Below are positions 46,931 to 58,770 of a stretch of 64,000 nt of DNA, piece after piece. The position numbers and the translations under genes are program-made. Each line of letters opens with the position of its first letter. Position 1 is the stretch's first letter. The stretch spans positions 109,868,903-109,932,902 of the forward strand of contig NC_084802.1 in NCBI RefSeq assembly GCF_963169125.1, read 5' to 3'. The stretch comes from Humulus lupulus. Taxonomy: Eukaryota; Streptophyta; Magnoliopsida; Rosales; Cannabaceae. The notes beneath the pieces are model-generated. The model did not search any database, was not told the DNA's origin, and was given only the letters and a program-made list of their open reading frames with translations.

Positions 46931-49123
46931 AAATATGAGGGCACCCTAAACATCACTGAGCCATGGTGATATCACCTCATTGTCACCTCCTTCAGCAGCT
47001 CAAGAAGCCTCCACGGTCCCAGAGGGCTCTTGTGAGAGTTGGCTCTGGAACTTGGTAAGATAACGTCCCCAAAGCTCTGCATCCAGAAAGGAGAAATCTG
47101 CTTCCTAGTTGTATGCCCAGCACTGGTATAGCATCTCCTCCAGGGCGTTCGTTGATTCTGGAACATTCATCCTTGCCTGCTCGTCATCCTGCTTTGTCTT
47201 CTTAGCATCCTCCTTAGTTTGATTTAAACCTCAGACAGTTTATTTTTGAGCACATCGACTTCCTCAAGTTTCTTGTTGAGGTTGTCGTCCTCGATCGACA
47301 GCTGGTCTCGGCGCTGGCTCACCTCAATGACATGTTCCTTGGCAATTCACTCATTGTCTTGGGATACAGCCAGGGCAGGGATTAGCTCTCTAAATAAATA
47401 AATAAAAAAGAAGCAGGGACTAGGATAACTCACAGTCAGATTCATTCCTAAGGCTGACTCTAGAACATTCACTTGGTTGGCATGACACACCATGTGATTC
47501 GCCATGTCGTGGAGAGGTCCATAAAGCGCTTCCAGGATCCTTGCAAGCTTGAGTGGGTTGACTAAGAGCTGCAACTCCATAGACTGCGTGTCTAGGAGAA
47601 GAGCAGATGGGGCCTCGCCCTGAACAACTTGAGGAACTGGAGCAGGTTCACGAGGACGAGGAGCCTCATGAATGGTAACTGCAGTTACCTGAGCTGGCGG
47701 TTGTTTTTGCTATCGCTATGTTTGTGGAGCTTGCACCATTATCCTTTGCAGGGGATCCGGTGGCAGCTCCAGCGTTTGAGGAGCTTTCCTTTGATATCCT
47801 CACCTTCTTGGCGACGGGTCCAGTTCCGACCCCACCATATTTGAAGGCACACTTCAGGTCCATATCTTTGACTGCAAAAGGTCGAGCAAAAAATTCAGAT
47901 CCAATAAATGAGTAGTCAGGGTTATACAAGGCAAAGAATAGAGAAAAAATCCTACCCTCCGAACTAGATGAGGAAACTACTATGATCAATTTTGGATTAC
48001 GAATTGGGCTGGGTAAAACCTCTAACTCTTGGACTATCAAAAGAGGGGGGACTCTAATATTATAACATTTTGGGACCTACAGGGTTTGGGCTCCTCATCA
48101 AAACTAGACTCATGCATAGCCTGCCTAATACCCGTGGTAAAAAAAACCATAATAAAGGGAAGGCCACGAAAAGAGGTTTGTACTGTATTCCTAAAAAATA
48201 ATGGACCTAAAATGATGGGTAATATCTACCACAATGATACATCAGGGGTAGCTATGGTCGTAGCATACAACCAAGTGATCCACACGCTGAAGGAGGGCCA
48301 CGTTCAGGTCTAGATCAACTAGGTGTCGACTCACAAGCGGCCTTGGGTTGAATTGGACTAGCCTAAAACTGGTAGCAACTCGGTTCAATTCTCTATATGG
48401 GTTACCTTGGTAGGAGGTGCCGGCAGCTGCCCTCGATTCAGCTCGACCAAGGTTAGGATGTTACCCATCTTCAGAGACATTTCCTTTTCACACCAGCTGC
48501 GCGGCCTCCTTCTATTCATCAACCTTTTCAACGGCAGGGATGAGTTCTTAGGGAGGAGGGAGCTCGGAGGAGGACCTCGGAGGAGAACCTCGAGCTCTAA
48601 TAGCTAGTGTCTGATCTTTCTGGATCAGTTTGTAAGCCACCATGGTAGCGTCATTAACTTCCATCTGAAACTCCTTCTCCTTGGCTGGAATATGAGCCAG
48701 CGTCTCATATTGACCTCCGAGGGTCTCTAACCGCCCTGTTCTCTTATATATATCTGCACAAAGTGACAACTCAATTAGAATATAAGTAAATTTGATTGAA
48801 AAGTGTTGACCCTCGATTTGGCCAACGACGCAGAGTCATAATAACGACAAAGAAATAAGAAGGCAATCAAGAATGTAATCAAATGGTAAGAAATGACACA
48901 TGTATAATGTTCGACCCCAACAATGTGGTAACAACTTACGTCCACTTAGTGTTATTATTGATGTTGAATCCCAATGTTGTGATCAAAGAACTAGGGTTCT
49001 TGAGTTTCACAAGCCTTAGGAGAATTACAACTCTTCGGTGGATAATTACACTATGCTTTTTTCTCTGAATACAAAGATTAAAAGTGTCAAGAGTCAAAGT
49101 CCCTTCCTTGAGCCTTCTCATTC

Positions 49124-49133
49124 ATATTTATAG
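49124..49133 (-). promoter_or_regulatory. TATA box of the 615-bp solo LTR
   Basis: The minus strand reads CTATAAATATGAATGAG, placed about 225 bases downstream of the G-box cluster and at the expected U3/R boundary. Confidence 0.65.
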
Positions 49134-49354
49134 GCTCAAGGGGGCTACATGGGCCAATGGGCCTTAATTATCCTTAATATCAACATATCAAGGCAATAAA
49201 GAAAAAATATCATAAATGTAGTTATTATAGATTACATATCTTTAAAAGAAATAAACTGAAGCATGCAACTAGGCTGGTCGCATCTAATCGTAAGATCTAA
49301 TGAAGCAACAAGGAGCTGATCGATAGTCGAACAACACCTCTTCACCTCGATCCC

Positions 49355-49394
49355 GCCACGTGCCAACCACGTGTAATAAGTTCTTGCCACGTCA
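49355..49394 (-). promoter_or_regulatory. G-box / ACGT-core cluster in LTR U3
   Basis: Two perfect CACGTG boxes (49357-49362 and 49368-49373) and a GCCACGTCA (49386-49394) lie within 40 bases. bZIP and bHLH factors are known to bind such sites in abscisic acid-, light- and stress-responsive plant promoters. Confidence 0.6.
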
Positions 49395-49725
49395 TCAAGA
49401 GCCATTTTTGGGTAAACAAAAAGTTGTCCAAGTACAAAGTTCAAGGAGCTAATCAACTTACGAGGATGGTTGAAATACCAATGGGTGCAGTTCTTGAACT
49501 CGTTTGACATGAAGAATTGATCCTTGTAGTCATTCGAGTGGCTGGTAGGTCGATGATGGAGGTCGTATTGGGGAATCTAGTGAGGTGGTAGAATTCATCA
49601 CCTCACCCCTTTGATTCGGGATAGGCTTTGAGACAAAATAAGTACATGATGTCGGCAGGGGTGGGAACCTCCCACTCGTGCATAGATATTTCAGCCCCGC
49701 CAAAAGTTTAGACGAATTGCGGGGG

Positions 49726-51964
49726 TGTAACGCCCTACTACCCTAGATTCGTTACCATGGGGTTTTAAAATGTGTATTTGACTCGCTAGTCGAGGTCTTA
49801 GACCCAAAAGTGTGATTAAATTAAAATAATGACTCATTTAATAAAATTTCCATAGAAAGGTTTAAACATGTATTAAGATAATAGAAAAGTTACAGTGGGA
49901 TCCCAAAACATTGTTTAAGAAATATTTACAACTCAAAATTCATTATACAGTCGAGCTAGGCGACAATATCAAACATTTACACTGCGTTCCTCAAAACTAC
50001 CCCAGTCGTAGAGGCCAGGTAGGCCAAACATGTGTGCACCGCTCCATGCCCTCCAACTCATGCTTAGTTGGCCTTCCCCTTGCCCTTACCTGCACCATAG
50101 AGCACTCGTGAGCCAAGGCCCAGCAAGAAAACTTCACCAACATAGCATATAACAATTCATTTCGACATGTGCATAACTAAATAATCACAACAGAAAATTC
50201 ACATGCATCCATCACAATTCACAACAGTGGCCTAAGCAGATCAAGGTGAATTACCAGGCACCAAGTTCACTGTCCTAACCAAGTGGGTAAGTACAGCACC
50301 CTTAGATGGCCATGCCATGGCGGCCTGCATTCAGCATGCTTATTGCCAATTCATGCGCTTGCTGATCCTGAACCTTGCCGATCCCGACCCTTGCCGCTCA
50401 ATCACAACACACATATATGACGTAATAGTTACAAACATTTACACATAACTCTAAGCACAATACAAGCACAGATAATCGGGCCATGCCCTGCTCTACGTGC
50501 ACGGACAGTTTTCTTACCTAAACTCCGCAAGCCCTGGGTAAGCGAACAAGATACGATCCCCATCAACCACTCGGATAAGCCGTAAGTCACAATAATATGG
50601 AACCATTAATCTCGGGTAAATAAAGACTTTTGAACTTAGTTATAGTCCCCAGGGCCTAGTAGGATCCTTCCAGAGAGCCTAAGTTAGAGTTCCTGAGCTT
50701 AAAAACCTTAATTGGCCAACATTCTCTATTTGAGTCATGGCACTCCTCAGAGGCACCGTAACCCTCTACAAGTTGGAGAGCAAACCTAGGCATTTTCCTG
50801 GAAACCCGCTACGCGATGCCCTGCCCAGCACCGCAACGCTAAGGCAGTTCAGCGAACCCCTTTAGGCCTCTGAGTTCATGCGGGCCATGGCACTCATGAA
50901 CAGTGTCGTCGCGCGACCCTGTGAACCTAGTTTTTCCAGCACTTCTCCTGCATTTTCCCCGGAACCAAAGTTACCGAATCTCACCCCAAACATAACCAAA
51001 AACAAGAATTGAGTCCAGGACTCTAAACAACACAGCACGAGCCCCATAACTACCCCAAAAACTATCTACAAATCTTATCCCAACTTAGAAACTAAAGCTA
51101 AAACTAAACTTAGCTAAAACCTAACTTAATGAAATAAATTCACAGAAAAACCACATTATAAAGCTTACCTTAGAAGTGACTTTGATCCCTGAACTAAATC
51201 CCCAATCCACTTCAGCCTCCAATCTTCAATTTCCTTAGCCAATTCCTCAAGAATCCAAAGAGCTCAATCAAGCTTAAGAGAGGAGAGGGACTACATGAGA
51301 GAGAGAAAGAGAGAGCAGCTGAGTGAAAAATGTTTCTTCTGCTTTTGCTTTCTCAAGGTTCTACAGCCTAAGTCCCTTTAAGGCTTAAGGAAAAAGACTC
51401 AAACACCCCTAGTCCTATCCTAAACCCTTTAGTGCCTCCAAGGCTAAATGGTCATTAACCACGTTTCCCGCTAATTCCTCGAGTAGTCATGTAAATCCCC
51501 AATTAATCCCGGCATACCCAAATAATCGCCAAATAAGTACCTGTTTCCCAATCAACCTAGAATACGCACTACTTTCCCAAAATACCCCTAGGTTCAGCCG
51601 AAGTTGGGTATTTGACCCTGTTGTAACTATTCCGCCAATTCGCTCACTAGGACTGCCTCGAGCACAATATGGCAAATATACCCACATAATAATGTTGTCT
51701 CAGTCGTAACACAGACATAATTACATTTATGCCCTTAACGGGCCAATATTACAAATACGCCCTTATTAACAAGAACGAGCCCACATGCATATTTTATACA
51801 CATAAACATGCATATATATTCATATTATAATATAACTTAAGCAATTAAATAATGATACACATATATCATAATTAATTCACCTAATAATACAATTAAATGA
51901 TTTATTGCCCTCTTGGCACACTAATCAAGGCACTAAGCCTTATTAGCAAATTTGGGACGTTACA
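49726..51964 (-). mobile_element. Tekay element 2, 3' LTR (left), 2239 bp
   Basis: Plus-strand ends TGTAACGCCCTACTACCC and TTTGGGACGTTACA. The minus-strand polypurine tract AGGGGATAAT (51965-51974) adjoins it. It carries the LTR box with the splice-donor-like GCAGGTAAGGG (minus, about 50082-50093). Confidence 0.92.
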
Positions 51965-52029
51965 ATTATCCCCTACTTACAGAAATTTCACCCTTGAAAT
52001 TTTACCTGAATAGCTCGGGATACTGATCT

Positions 52030-52487
52030 CGCATATCATATTAAAGCTCCCAGGTTGCCTCTTCTACTTTGTTATTTCTCCACAACACTTTCACTAAGGA
52101 AATGGTCATATTCTGCAAGACTTTATCCTTTCTATCTAGAATCTGGACTGGCTGCTCCTCATAAGATAAGTCCTGATCAAATTCCAAGTTTTCACAACTC
52201 AACACATGTGTAGGATCTGATATGTACTTTTGGAGCATAGGCACATGAAACACGTCGTGAACCCCTGATAATGCTTTTGGCATAGATAATTTGTTTGCCA
52301 CCTCTCCAACTCGTTCCAGAATCTCAAAGGGGACAACAAACCTAGGACTTAATTTTCCTTTCACTACAAATAGTTTCACTCCTCTCAAAGGAGAAACTGT
52401 GAGAAACACATAGTCACCTACTTGAAACTCTACACTTCTACGTTTCAAGTCTGAGTAACTCTTCTGTCTTCTATGGGAGGCGAGCAT
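52030..52487 (-). pseudogene. pol: Tekay element 2 integrase C-terminus and chromodomain
   Basis: An open frame of 148 codons: RRSVEFQVGDYVFLTVSPLR, VVKGKLSPRFVVPFEILERV, FHVPMLQKYISDPTHVL, QILDRKDKVLQN, then LVKVLWRNNKVEEATWEL, the chromodomain core of Tekay. This is the longest intact piece of the module in the window. In known chromoviruses this module binds methylated histone H3. Confidence 0.88.
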
Positions 52488-53300
52488 TCGAGCTCTAATA
52501 TTCTCAAGTGTCTAGTCTTTTGAATTTCCTCAGGACCTAAATACTTTCTCTCACCCATCTCATCCCAATGAATGGGCGATCTACATTTCCTCCCATACAA
52601 CATTTCATACAAAGCCACTCCAATAGTTTCCTGATAACTGTTATTATAGGAAAACTCAATCAAAGGGAGATACCTACTCCAAGATCCCTCAAAATCTAAC
52701 ACACATTCCCGCAACATATCTTATAGTATTTGAATCGTCCTCTCAGACTGTCCAACCGTCGAGGATGATAGGCCATACTGAATCTCAACTGCGTGCCCAT
52801 AGCCTTCTGCAGGCTTTTCCAAAACTTAGAGATGAATGTGGGGTCCTTGTCTGACACTATCAATTTTGTAGGCCCATGGAGACGCACAATCTCCTTCACA
52901 TACAATTCGGCATACCGTTCCACCTTATAATTTGTTCTAACGGGTAGAAAGTCAGCTGATTTGGTATACCTCTCCACAATCACCCACACAGATTCATGTT
53001 GCCCCACTGTTCTCGATAGTCCAACCACAAAGTCCATGGTAATATTTTCCCACTTCCACTCTGGAATCCCTAATGGTTGCAGCAACCCTACTGGCCTTTG
53101 GTTTTCAGCCTTCACCTACGGATAGGTTAAAAACTTGGCTACATAATTCACCACGTTCTTCTTCATTCTTGACCACCAATACAGAGTCTTTAGATCTTGG
53201 TACACCTTTGCCGTACCTGGATGTAGGGAATAAGGAGTGGTATGAGACTCATCCAGAATCTCTCGCATAATACCCAAAATTCACTGGAACGCAAATCTGA
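52488..53300 (-). pseudogene. pol: Tekay element 2 integrase core
   Basis: 53115-52696 reads RPVGLLQPLGIPEWKWENIT, MDFVVGLSRTVGQ (D1 kept), VIVERYTKSADFLPVRTNYK, LHGPTKLIVSDKDPTFISK (D2 kept) and FSMAYHP, after which a frameshift scrambles the glutamate block. 52717-52488 then gives DFEGSWSRYLPLIEFSYNNS and YEMLYGRKCRSPIHWDEMGE. The zinc region upstream (to 53300) is degraded. Confidence 0.87.
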
Positions 53301-53496
53301 TTTTTATACCTCAACACATCTGCCTCTGAAATCGAAAAGTCTCTAGCCAATCCAACTAAGACATTCGCCCTATGTTTCTTCATCTGAGGATCCTCCTTAT
53401 GCACTTCTATAATTCTCTCAAGAAGTGTAGACTAAAGGATAATGTTGGCTAGCTAACCAACTACCAGTTCAATTCCCGCTCTCGTCATTTCTTCAG

Positions 53497-53790
53497 CTAA
53501 CTTTTCTGATATCTATTTTGAACTGACAATTGTACTACACCCCTCTGACTCAATGGGTCGACCACCACATTGGCCTTCCCTAGATGGTATAAAATCTCAC
53601 AATCGTAGTCCTTTTCCAACTCCAGCCAACTCCTTTGGCGCATATTCAAATCTTTTTGAGTGAAGAAATACTTCAAACTTTTATAGTCAGTGTATATTTT
53701 GTACTTTTCTCCATACAAGTAGTGCCTCCATACATTTAGTGCGAATAGCACTGCTACCAACTCCAGATCACAATTATACCAACATCTTCA
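53497..53790 (-). pseudogene. pol: Tekay element 2 RNase H, C-terminal part
   Basis: Reads [58 protein letters not shown] and then DPLSQR. A frameshift at about 53760 separates it from the N-terminal part, which follows RT in the adjacent frame. Confidence 0.85.
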
Positions 53791-54710
53791 TACTCCTTCA
53801 GTTGTCTGGACACATAGGCTATCACCTTTCCATCTTGCATCAAGACAAAACCCAAACCCTGCCTCAAAGCATTGCAGTAGACCACAAATTTTTCCTTATC
53901 TGATGGAAGACTAAGCACTGGAGCGATAATCAGTTGCCACTTCAAATCCTCGAAACTATTCGCACATCTATATGTCCAAATAAACTTTGTCTTCGTATGT
54001 GTCAACTCAATCAATGGTGGTTCTATTCTAGAGAATCCTTCAACGAATCGCCGATAGTAACCTGCTAATCCCACGAAGCTTCTAACCTCTGGTACATTGC
54101 TTAGCCTCGGCCAATCTCTCACTTCCCCTATCTTAGTTGGGTCCACTAGAATCCCCTCCTTACTCACAATATAGCCCAAAAATGTTACTTGGAGTAACCA
54201 AAATTCACACTTACTAAACTTAGCATACAGCGTATGCTTCCTATGCCTCTGTAGTACCAAACGAAGATGTTGCTCGTGTTCTGCTTCTGAATGGGAGTAC
54301 ACAAGTATATCAACAATGAATACAATTACAAACTTATCCAAATAATCCTTGAATACCCTATTCATCAAATCCATGAAGGTTGCTGGCGCATTGGTTAGCC
54401 CAAAAGACATGACCAAGAATTCATAATGTCCATACCTCGTATGGAATGCGGTCTTTGTTATAGCCAGACCGAAGGTCAATCTTAGAAAATAGTGTCTTTC
54501 CTTGTAACTGATCAAAAAAATCGTCAATCCTAGGCAGTGGGTACTTATTCTTAATAGTCAACTTATTTGGCTATCAATAATCAATGCACATTCTTAAGGA
54601 CCCATCCTTCTTCTTCACAAACAGCACTAGAGCATCCCACGGTGAAAAGCTAGGTCTAATGAATCCTAGATCCAATAATTCCTGCAACTGAATCTTCAGT
54701 TCCTTTAACT
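53754..54710 (-). pseudogene. pol: Tekay element 2 reverse transcriptase with RNase H N-terminus
   Basis: Frame 54527-53754 (257 codons): [40 protein letters not shown], then FIVDILVYS, where the catalytic FIDD has become [43 protein letters not shown] and the RNase H start [18 protein letters not shown] follow, with the usual aspartate replaced by asparagine. Finger blocks lie upstream (54660-54530) in broken frames. Confidence 0.9.
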
Positions 54711-54864
54711 CTGCTCGAGCCATTCTATAAGGTGCCCTCGATACTGGTGGCAAACCTATGAAAAATTCGATCTCTCAGTGTGGTGGCATTCCTGGCAGGT
54801 CTTCAGGAAACACATAAGTAAACTCACACACCAACCTTGTCTCCCCTAGTCCAACTGAAACAAT

Positions 54865-55332
54865 CTAAGAAGTATCTACTATGTTTGCTAAGAATCCTAT
54901 GCAACCATCTTGCAACATGTTTCTAGCTCTCAATGCAGAACTCATAGGTACTCTTGGTCCACTCACCATCCCCACAAACACGAAGGGTTCCTCTCCTTCA
55001 GGCTCAAAAGTTACAATCCTTCGCTTGTAGTCTAACATCGCCCCATACTTTGCCAACCAATCAATTCCCAAAATTATATCAAAATCATCCATCACCAATT
55101 CAATAAGATCCACAAACAACTACATATTGTGTTTCTCCACCGCTAACGCTCTAACCCACCTCCTAGAGACTACTAGTTCCCCAGTTGGAAACAAAGTTCT
55201 AAATCCCCTAGCATACAGATCGCAAGGTCTACACAGATGGTCCATCACTCTAGCAGATAAAAATGAATGAGCAGCTCGTGAATCAATCAATGCAGTAAAT
55301 GAAGAATGAGCACTAGAAATCTGACATGTCAC
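54865..55332 (-). pseudogene. pol: Tekay element 2 aspartic protease
   Basis: 55332-55120 holds the active-site region, where DSGA is changed to DSRA (DSRAAHSF). A stop at about 55120 separates it from 55119-54865, which has DFDIILGIDWLAKYGAMLD. Inactive by both measures. Colinear with 27332-26838. Confidence 0.88.
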
Positions 55333-56520
55333 GACCGAGGGACTAGCCTCAGCTTAAGTCTGGGTCAGGTACTCTGGATAGAGTGAGGCTGTCGCTCCTC
55401 TTTGGTTCCTCTTTCTTGACTTATGGACAGTCTTTCCTCAAATGACTAACACTCCCACAGATGAAATATGCTTTGACTCTGCACTCCCCCAGATGGCGTC
55501 GCTTGCACCGTGTACACTCTGGGAAGCTTCTTCAGTTCTGTCCCCTGCCCTGACCGCGACCAAAGGCACCTTGTGCCCTCCTATCTGGACCAGGAGGAAC
55601 AAAAGAGTTCGGGGCTCTTCTCTTCTGCTCGCTAGGACCACTACCTCAGCCAGAACCAGTGAAGGGAGGCACCATCCTCCGAGCAGCAAGCTTTGCAGCG
55701 CCTTCCTTCCATAGCTAACCTTCAGCACCCTCAGCAGTAAGGGATTTTTCCATTAATTGAGCATAAGTGGTATTCCTTGAATCCAGTGTTGTCTTGACAT
55801 CCTGGGCTATCATTACATTCATCCCCCGTACAAAGCGTTCTCAACTTGCCATATGAGTAGGCACCAAATATTGCATGAATTTAGCTAACTAGTCGAACTT
55901 CATAGCATATTGTGTTACAATCATTTTGTTATGAGTTAACTGAATTCATCCGCCTTTGCATCTTGAACTGTAATATTGTATTACTTCTCATTAAAAATGT
56001 TCCAGAACTCATCCCAAGTTTTAGTGGAAACATCTCTCCTCTGAGACACAACTTCCCACCAGATGCGAGCATCATCCCTTAACATATAACTAGCACAAGC
56101 CACCCTCTCCTTTCCTTCCACCCTCATAAAATTCAATATAGAAGTAATCATGTTCATCCACTGCTCTGCCCGCAGTGGGTCTGGACCAACCTCAAAGGTG
56201 GGAGGGTACTACTTTTTGAACCTCTCATACAGAGGCTCCTATCTATTCTCAATTACAGGCTAGGTAAGTACTGGCGCCACAGCCTGTGGAGCCTGTATCC
56301 CAACATTTTGAGAAGGAGCTTGTTGTCTCAGCTCTCGAAGTTCATCTTCATATCTCTGAACTCTGTCTTGCATTTCTGCAAACATTTGTTGCCAATTCTG
56401 TGAGGCAAGTGGAGGGTCCTGACCTTGGTTGTTCAGCCATATTGCCGTGGAATAGGTTTGATCGCCAAGGCATAACTTCAATATGCCTGCAATCAATGAT
56501 GCCACACATCAAGAGCGATA
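55333..56520 (-). pseudogene. gag: Tekay element 2 gag
   Basis: Blocks NWQQMFAEMQDRVQRYEDEL and RELRQQAPSQNVGIQAPQAV (56505-56260) have the same order as in element 1, then degraded capsid with EGLW-like and PTHMAS segments. The knuckle region is lost by stops near 55480. Frames are heavily shifted. Confidence 0.78.
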
Positions 56521-56775
56521 ACAACATGCAAAGAAACCACCCCCCATAACATAGGAAACCAACACAATACACGCATAACATAATCATATAACAATCAAAG
56601 GGGCCATGCCCTAGCATTGTGTACACATCATGCTCTATATCAACAGACAGATAGGCAATTCAGATTAGCAGTTAGACATATATTTCACTTAATACCGACC
56701 AACCTTGAGTTGAGCTTTCCTTTGGCAACGAGCGTACATGTTCAATTAATCTTCAGGAACCATAAACTTTGGCAC

Positions 56776-56788
56776 GCTCTGATACCAA
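56776..56788 (-). promoter_or_regulatory. Primer binding site, Tekay element 2 (tRNA-iMet)
   Basis: The minus strand reads TTGGTATCAGAGC, two bases inside the 5' LTR. It fits the primer site complementary to initiator methionine tRNA used by many plant LTR elements. Confidence 0.9.
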
Positions 56789-56790
56789 GT

Positions 56791-58770
56791 TGTAACGCCT
56801 ACTATCCTAGAGTCATTGCCATGTGGTTTTAAAATGTGTGTTTGACTTGCTAGTCGGTGTTAGATCCAAAAGTGTGATTACATTAAAGTAAAGACTCATT
56901 TAATAAAATTTCCATAAAAAAATTTCAACAATCATTAAGATAATAGAAAAGTTATAATGGGATCCCAAAACAATGTTTAAGACATATTTACAACTCAAAA
57001 GTCATTATACAGTTGACCTAGGCGACAAAATTAGACATTTACACTGCGTTCCTCTAAACTATCCCAGCCGTGGTGGCCAGGTAGGCCAAACATGTACGCA
57101 CCGCTCCATGCCCTTAAACTTATGCTTGGTCAGCCTTTCCCTTTCCCTTACCTGTACCATAGAACACCCGTGAGCCAAGGGCAGCAAGAAAACTTGACCA
57201 ACATAGCATATAACAATTCATTTCAATATGTGCATAACTAAATAAACGCAACAGAAAATTCACATACATCCATCACAATTCACAACAGTGGCCTAAGCCA
57301 ATCAAGGTGCGTTACCTAGATACAATCCATGTCCACCGCTCAGATTAGCCCTATTTCAAAATAATATGGAACCTCCATCAATCTTAGGTAAATAAAGACT
57401 TTCGAACCTAGTTCTAGTCCCCGGGGCCTCAAATTCTACTAAATCGGGTAGAAGGATCCTTCCCGAGCCCCTAAGTTTGAGTTCGCGAGCTTAAAAACCC
57501 TAATTGGCCAACATTATCTATTTGAGTTGCAGCACTCCTCAGAAGGGCCATGACTCTCTACAAGTCAAAGAGCAAACCTAGGAATTTTCCTGGACATGCA
57601 CCGTGACGTACCCTGCCGAGCACCGCGATGCACCCCGTCGAGCGCCGCAGCACTAAGGCGGTTCAGCGAACCCCCTTAAGCCTCTGAGTTCATGTGGGCA
57701 ATGACGCTGATGAATAGAGCCGCGGCGCGATCCCGCGAACCCAATTTTTCCAGCACTTCTCATGCGATGTCCCTTAAACCAAATCTCACCCCAAACATAA
57801 CCTAAAACAAGAATTGAGTCCAGGACTCTTAACAACATAGCATGGGCACCATAATTACCCTAAAAACAAAATATAAATCTTATCCCAACTTAGCAATTGA
57901 AGCTAACACTAAACTTAGCTAAAACCTAACTTAGTCAAAAAAAACCGATAGAGAAAACAAATTATAAAGCTTACCTCATAAGTGATTTCAATACCTGAGT
58001 TAAATCCTCAATCCACTTCAGCCTCCAATCTTCAATTTCTTGAGCCAATTCGTCAAGAATCCAAAGAGCCCAATCAAGCTTAAGGGAGGAGAGGGAGTAC
58101 ACGAGAGAGAGAAAGAGAGAGTAGCTGAGTGAAAAATGTTTCTTCTATTTTTGCTTCCTCAAGGTTCTAAAGCCTAGGTTCCTCTAAGGCTTAAGGAAAA
58201 AGACTCAAACACCCCTAGCCCTATCCTTAGCCCTTTAGTGCCTCCAAGGGCTAATTGGTAATTAGCCATATTTCTCGCTAATTCCTCGAGTAGTTCTATA
58301 AATCCCCAATTAATCATAAGATGCCCAAATAATCACCAAACAACTACATGTTACCTGATCGACCTCGAATACACACTACGTTCCCAAAATACCCCTACGC
58401 TCACCCCGAGCCGGGTATTTGACCCTATTGTGACTATTCCGCTAATCCGCTCTCTAAGACCGCTTCAAGCTCCATATCACAAATATACCCGCATAATAAT
58501 ATGCTCTCAGTCGTAACACACACATAATTACATTTATGCCTTTAACGGGTCAAAATTACAAATATGCTCTTATTAACAAGAACAGGCCCACATGCATATT
58601 TAATAAAGATAAATTTGCATATATATTCATATAATATTATAACTCGAGTAATCAAATAATGATACACATATATCATATTTAATTCACCTAATAATGCAAT
58701 TAAATCATTTATTGCCTTCCTGGCACACTAATCAAGGCACTAAGCCTATTAGAAAAGTTGGGACGTTGCA
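56791..58770 (-). mobile_element. Tekay element 2, 5' LTR (right), 1980 bp
   Basis: Plus-strand ends TGTAACGCCTACTATCC and TTGGGACGTTGCA (terminal TTACA changed to TTGCA). Matches the left LTR across its length but is about 260 bp shorter, mainly by a deletion around 57300-57320, which in the left LTR holds the 50260-50550 segment. Confidence 0.9.

Larger units (their letters stand above)
48804..49418 (-). mobile_element. Solo LTR, 615 bp, in the antisense-gene intron
   Basis: The minus strand starts TGTTTACCCAAAAATGG and ends GAGGGTCAACA. Perfect 5-bp duplication AAAAG (48799-48803 and 49419-49423). It has a TATA box (49124-49133, minus CTATAAATAT) and a cluster of ACGT-core motifs upstream of it. 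The TGTT...CAACA ends resemble Tat LTRs, but the sequence is different, so it belongs to another Ty3/gypsy family. No ORF of note. Confidence 0.9.
48754..49462 (-). other. Intron of the antisense gene in copy 2 (89 bp net, with solo LTR inside)
   Basis: Minus-strand donor GTAAGT (plus 49457-49462, after ACCATCCTC) and acceptor TTTGTGCAG (plus 48754). The exons join in frame. Its size without the 615-bp LTR and duplicated AAAAG is 89 bp, against 88 bp in copy 1. Confidence 0.68.
49726..58770 (-). mobile_element. Full-length Tekay chromovirus, element 2 (9045 bp)
   Basis: LTRs at 49726-51964 and 56791-58770, perfect 5-bp duplication GGGGG (49721-49725 and 58771-58775), primer site, gag, protease, RT, RNase H, integrase and chromodomain in minus-strand order. 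It is clearly related to element 1 throughout. No nested insertion, but all enzyme domains carry stops, shifts or lost catalytic residues. It inserted into the antisense gene of Tat copy 2. Confidence 0.94.
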
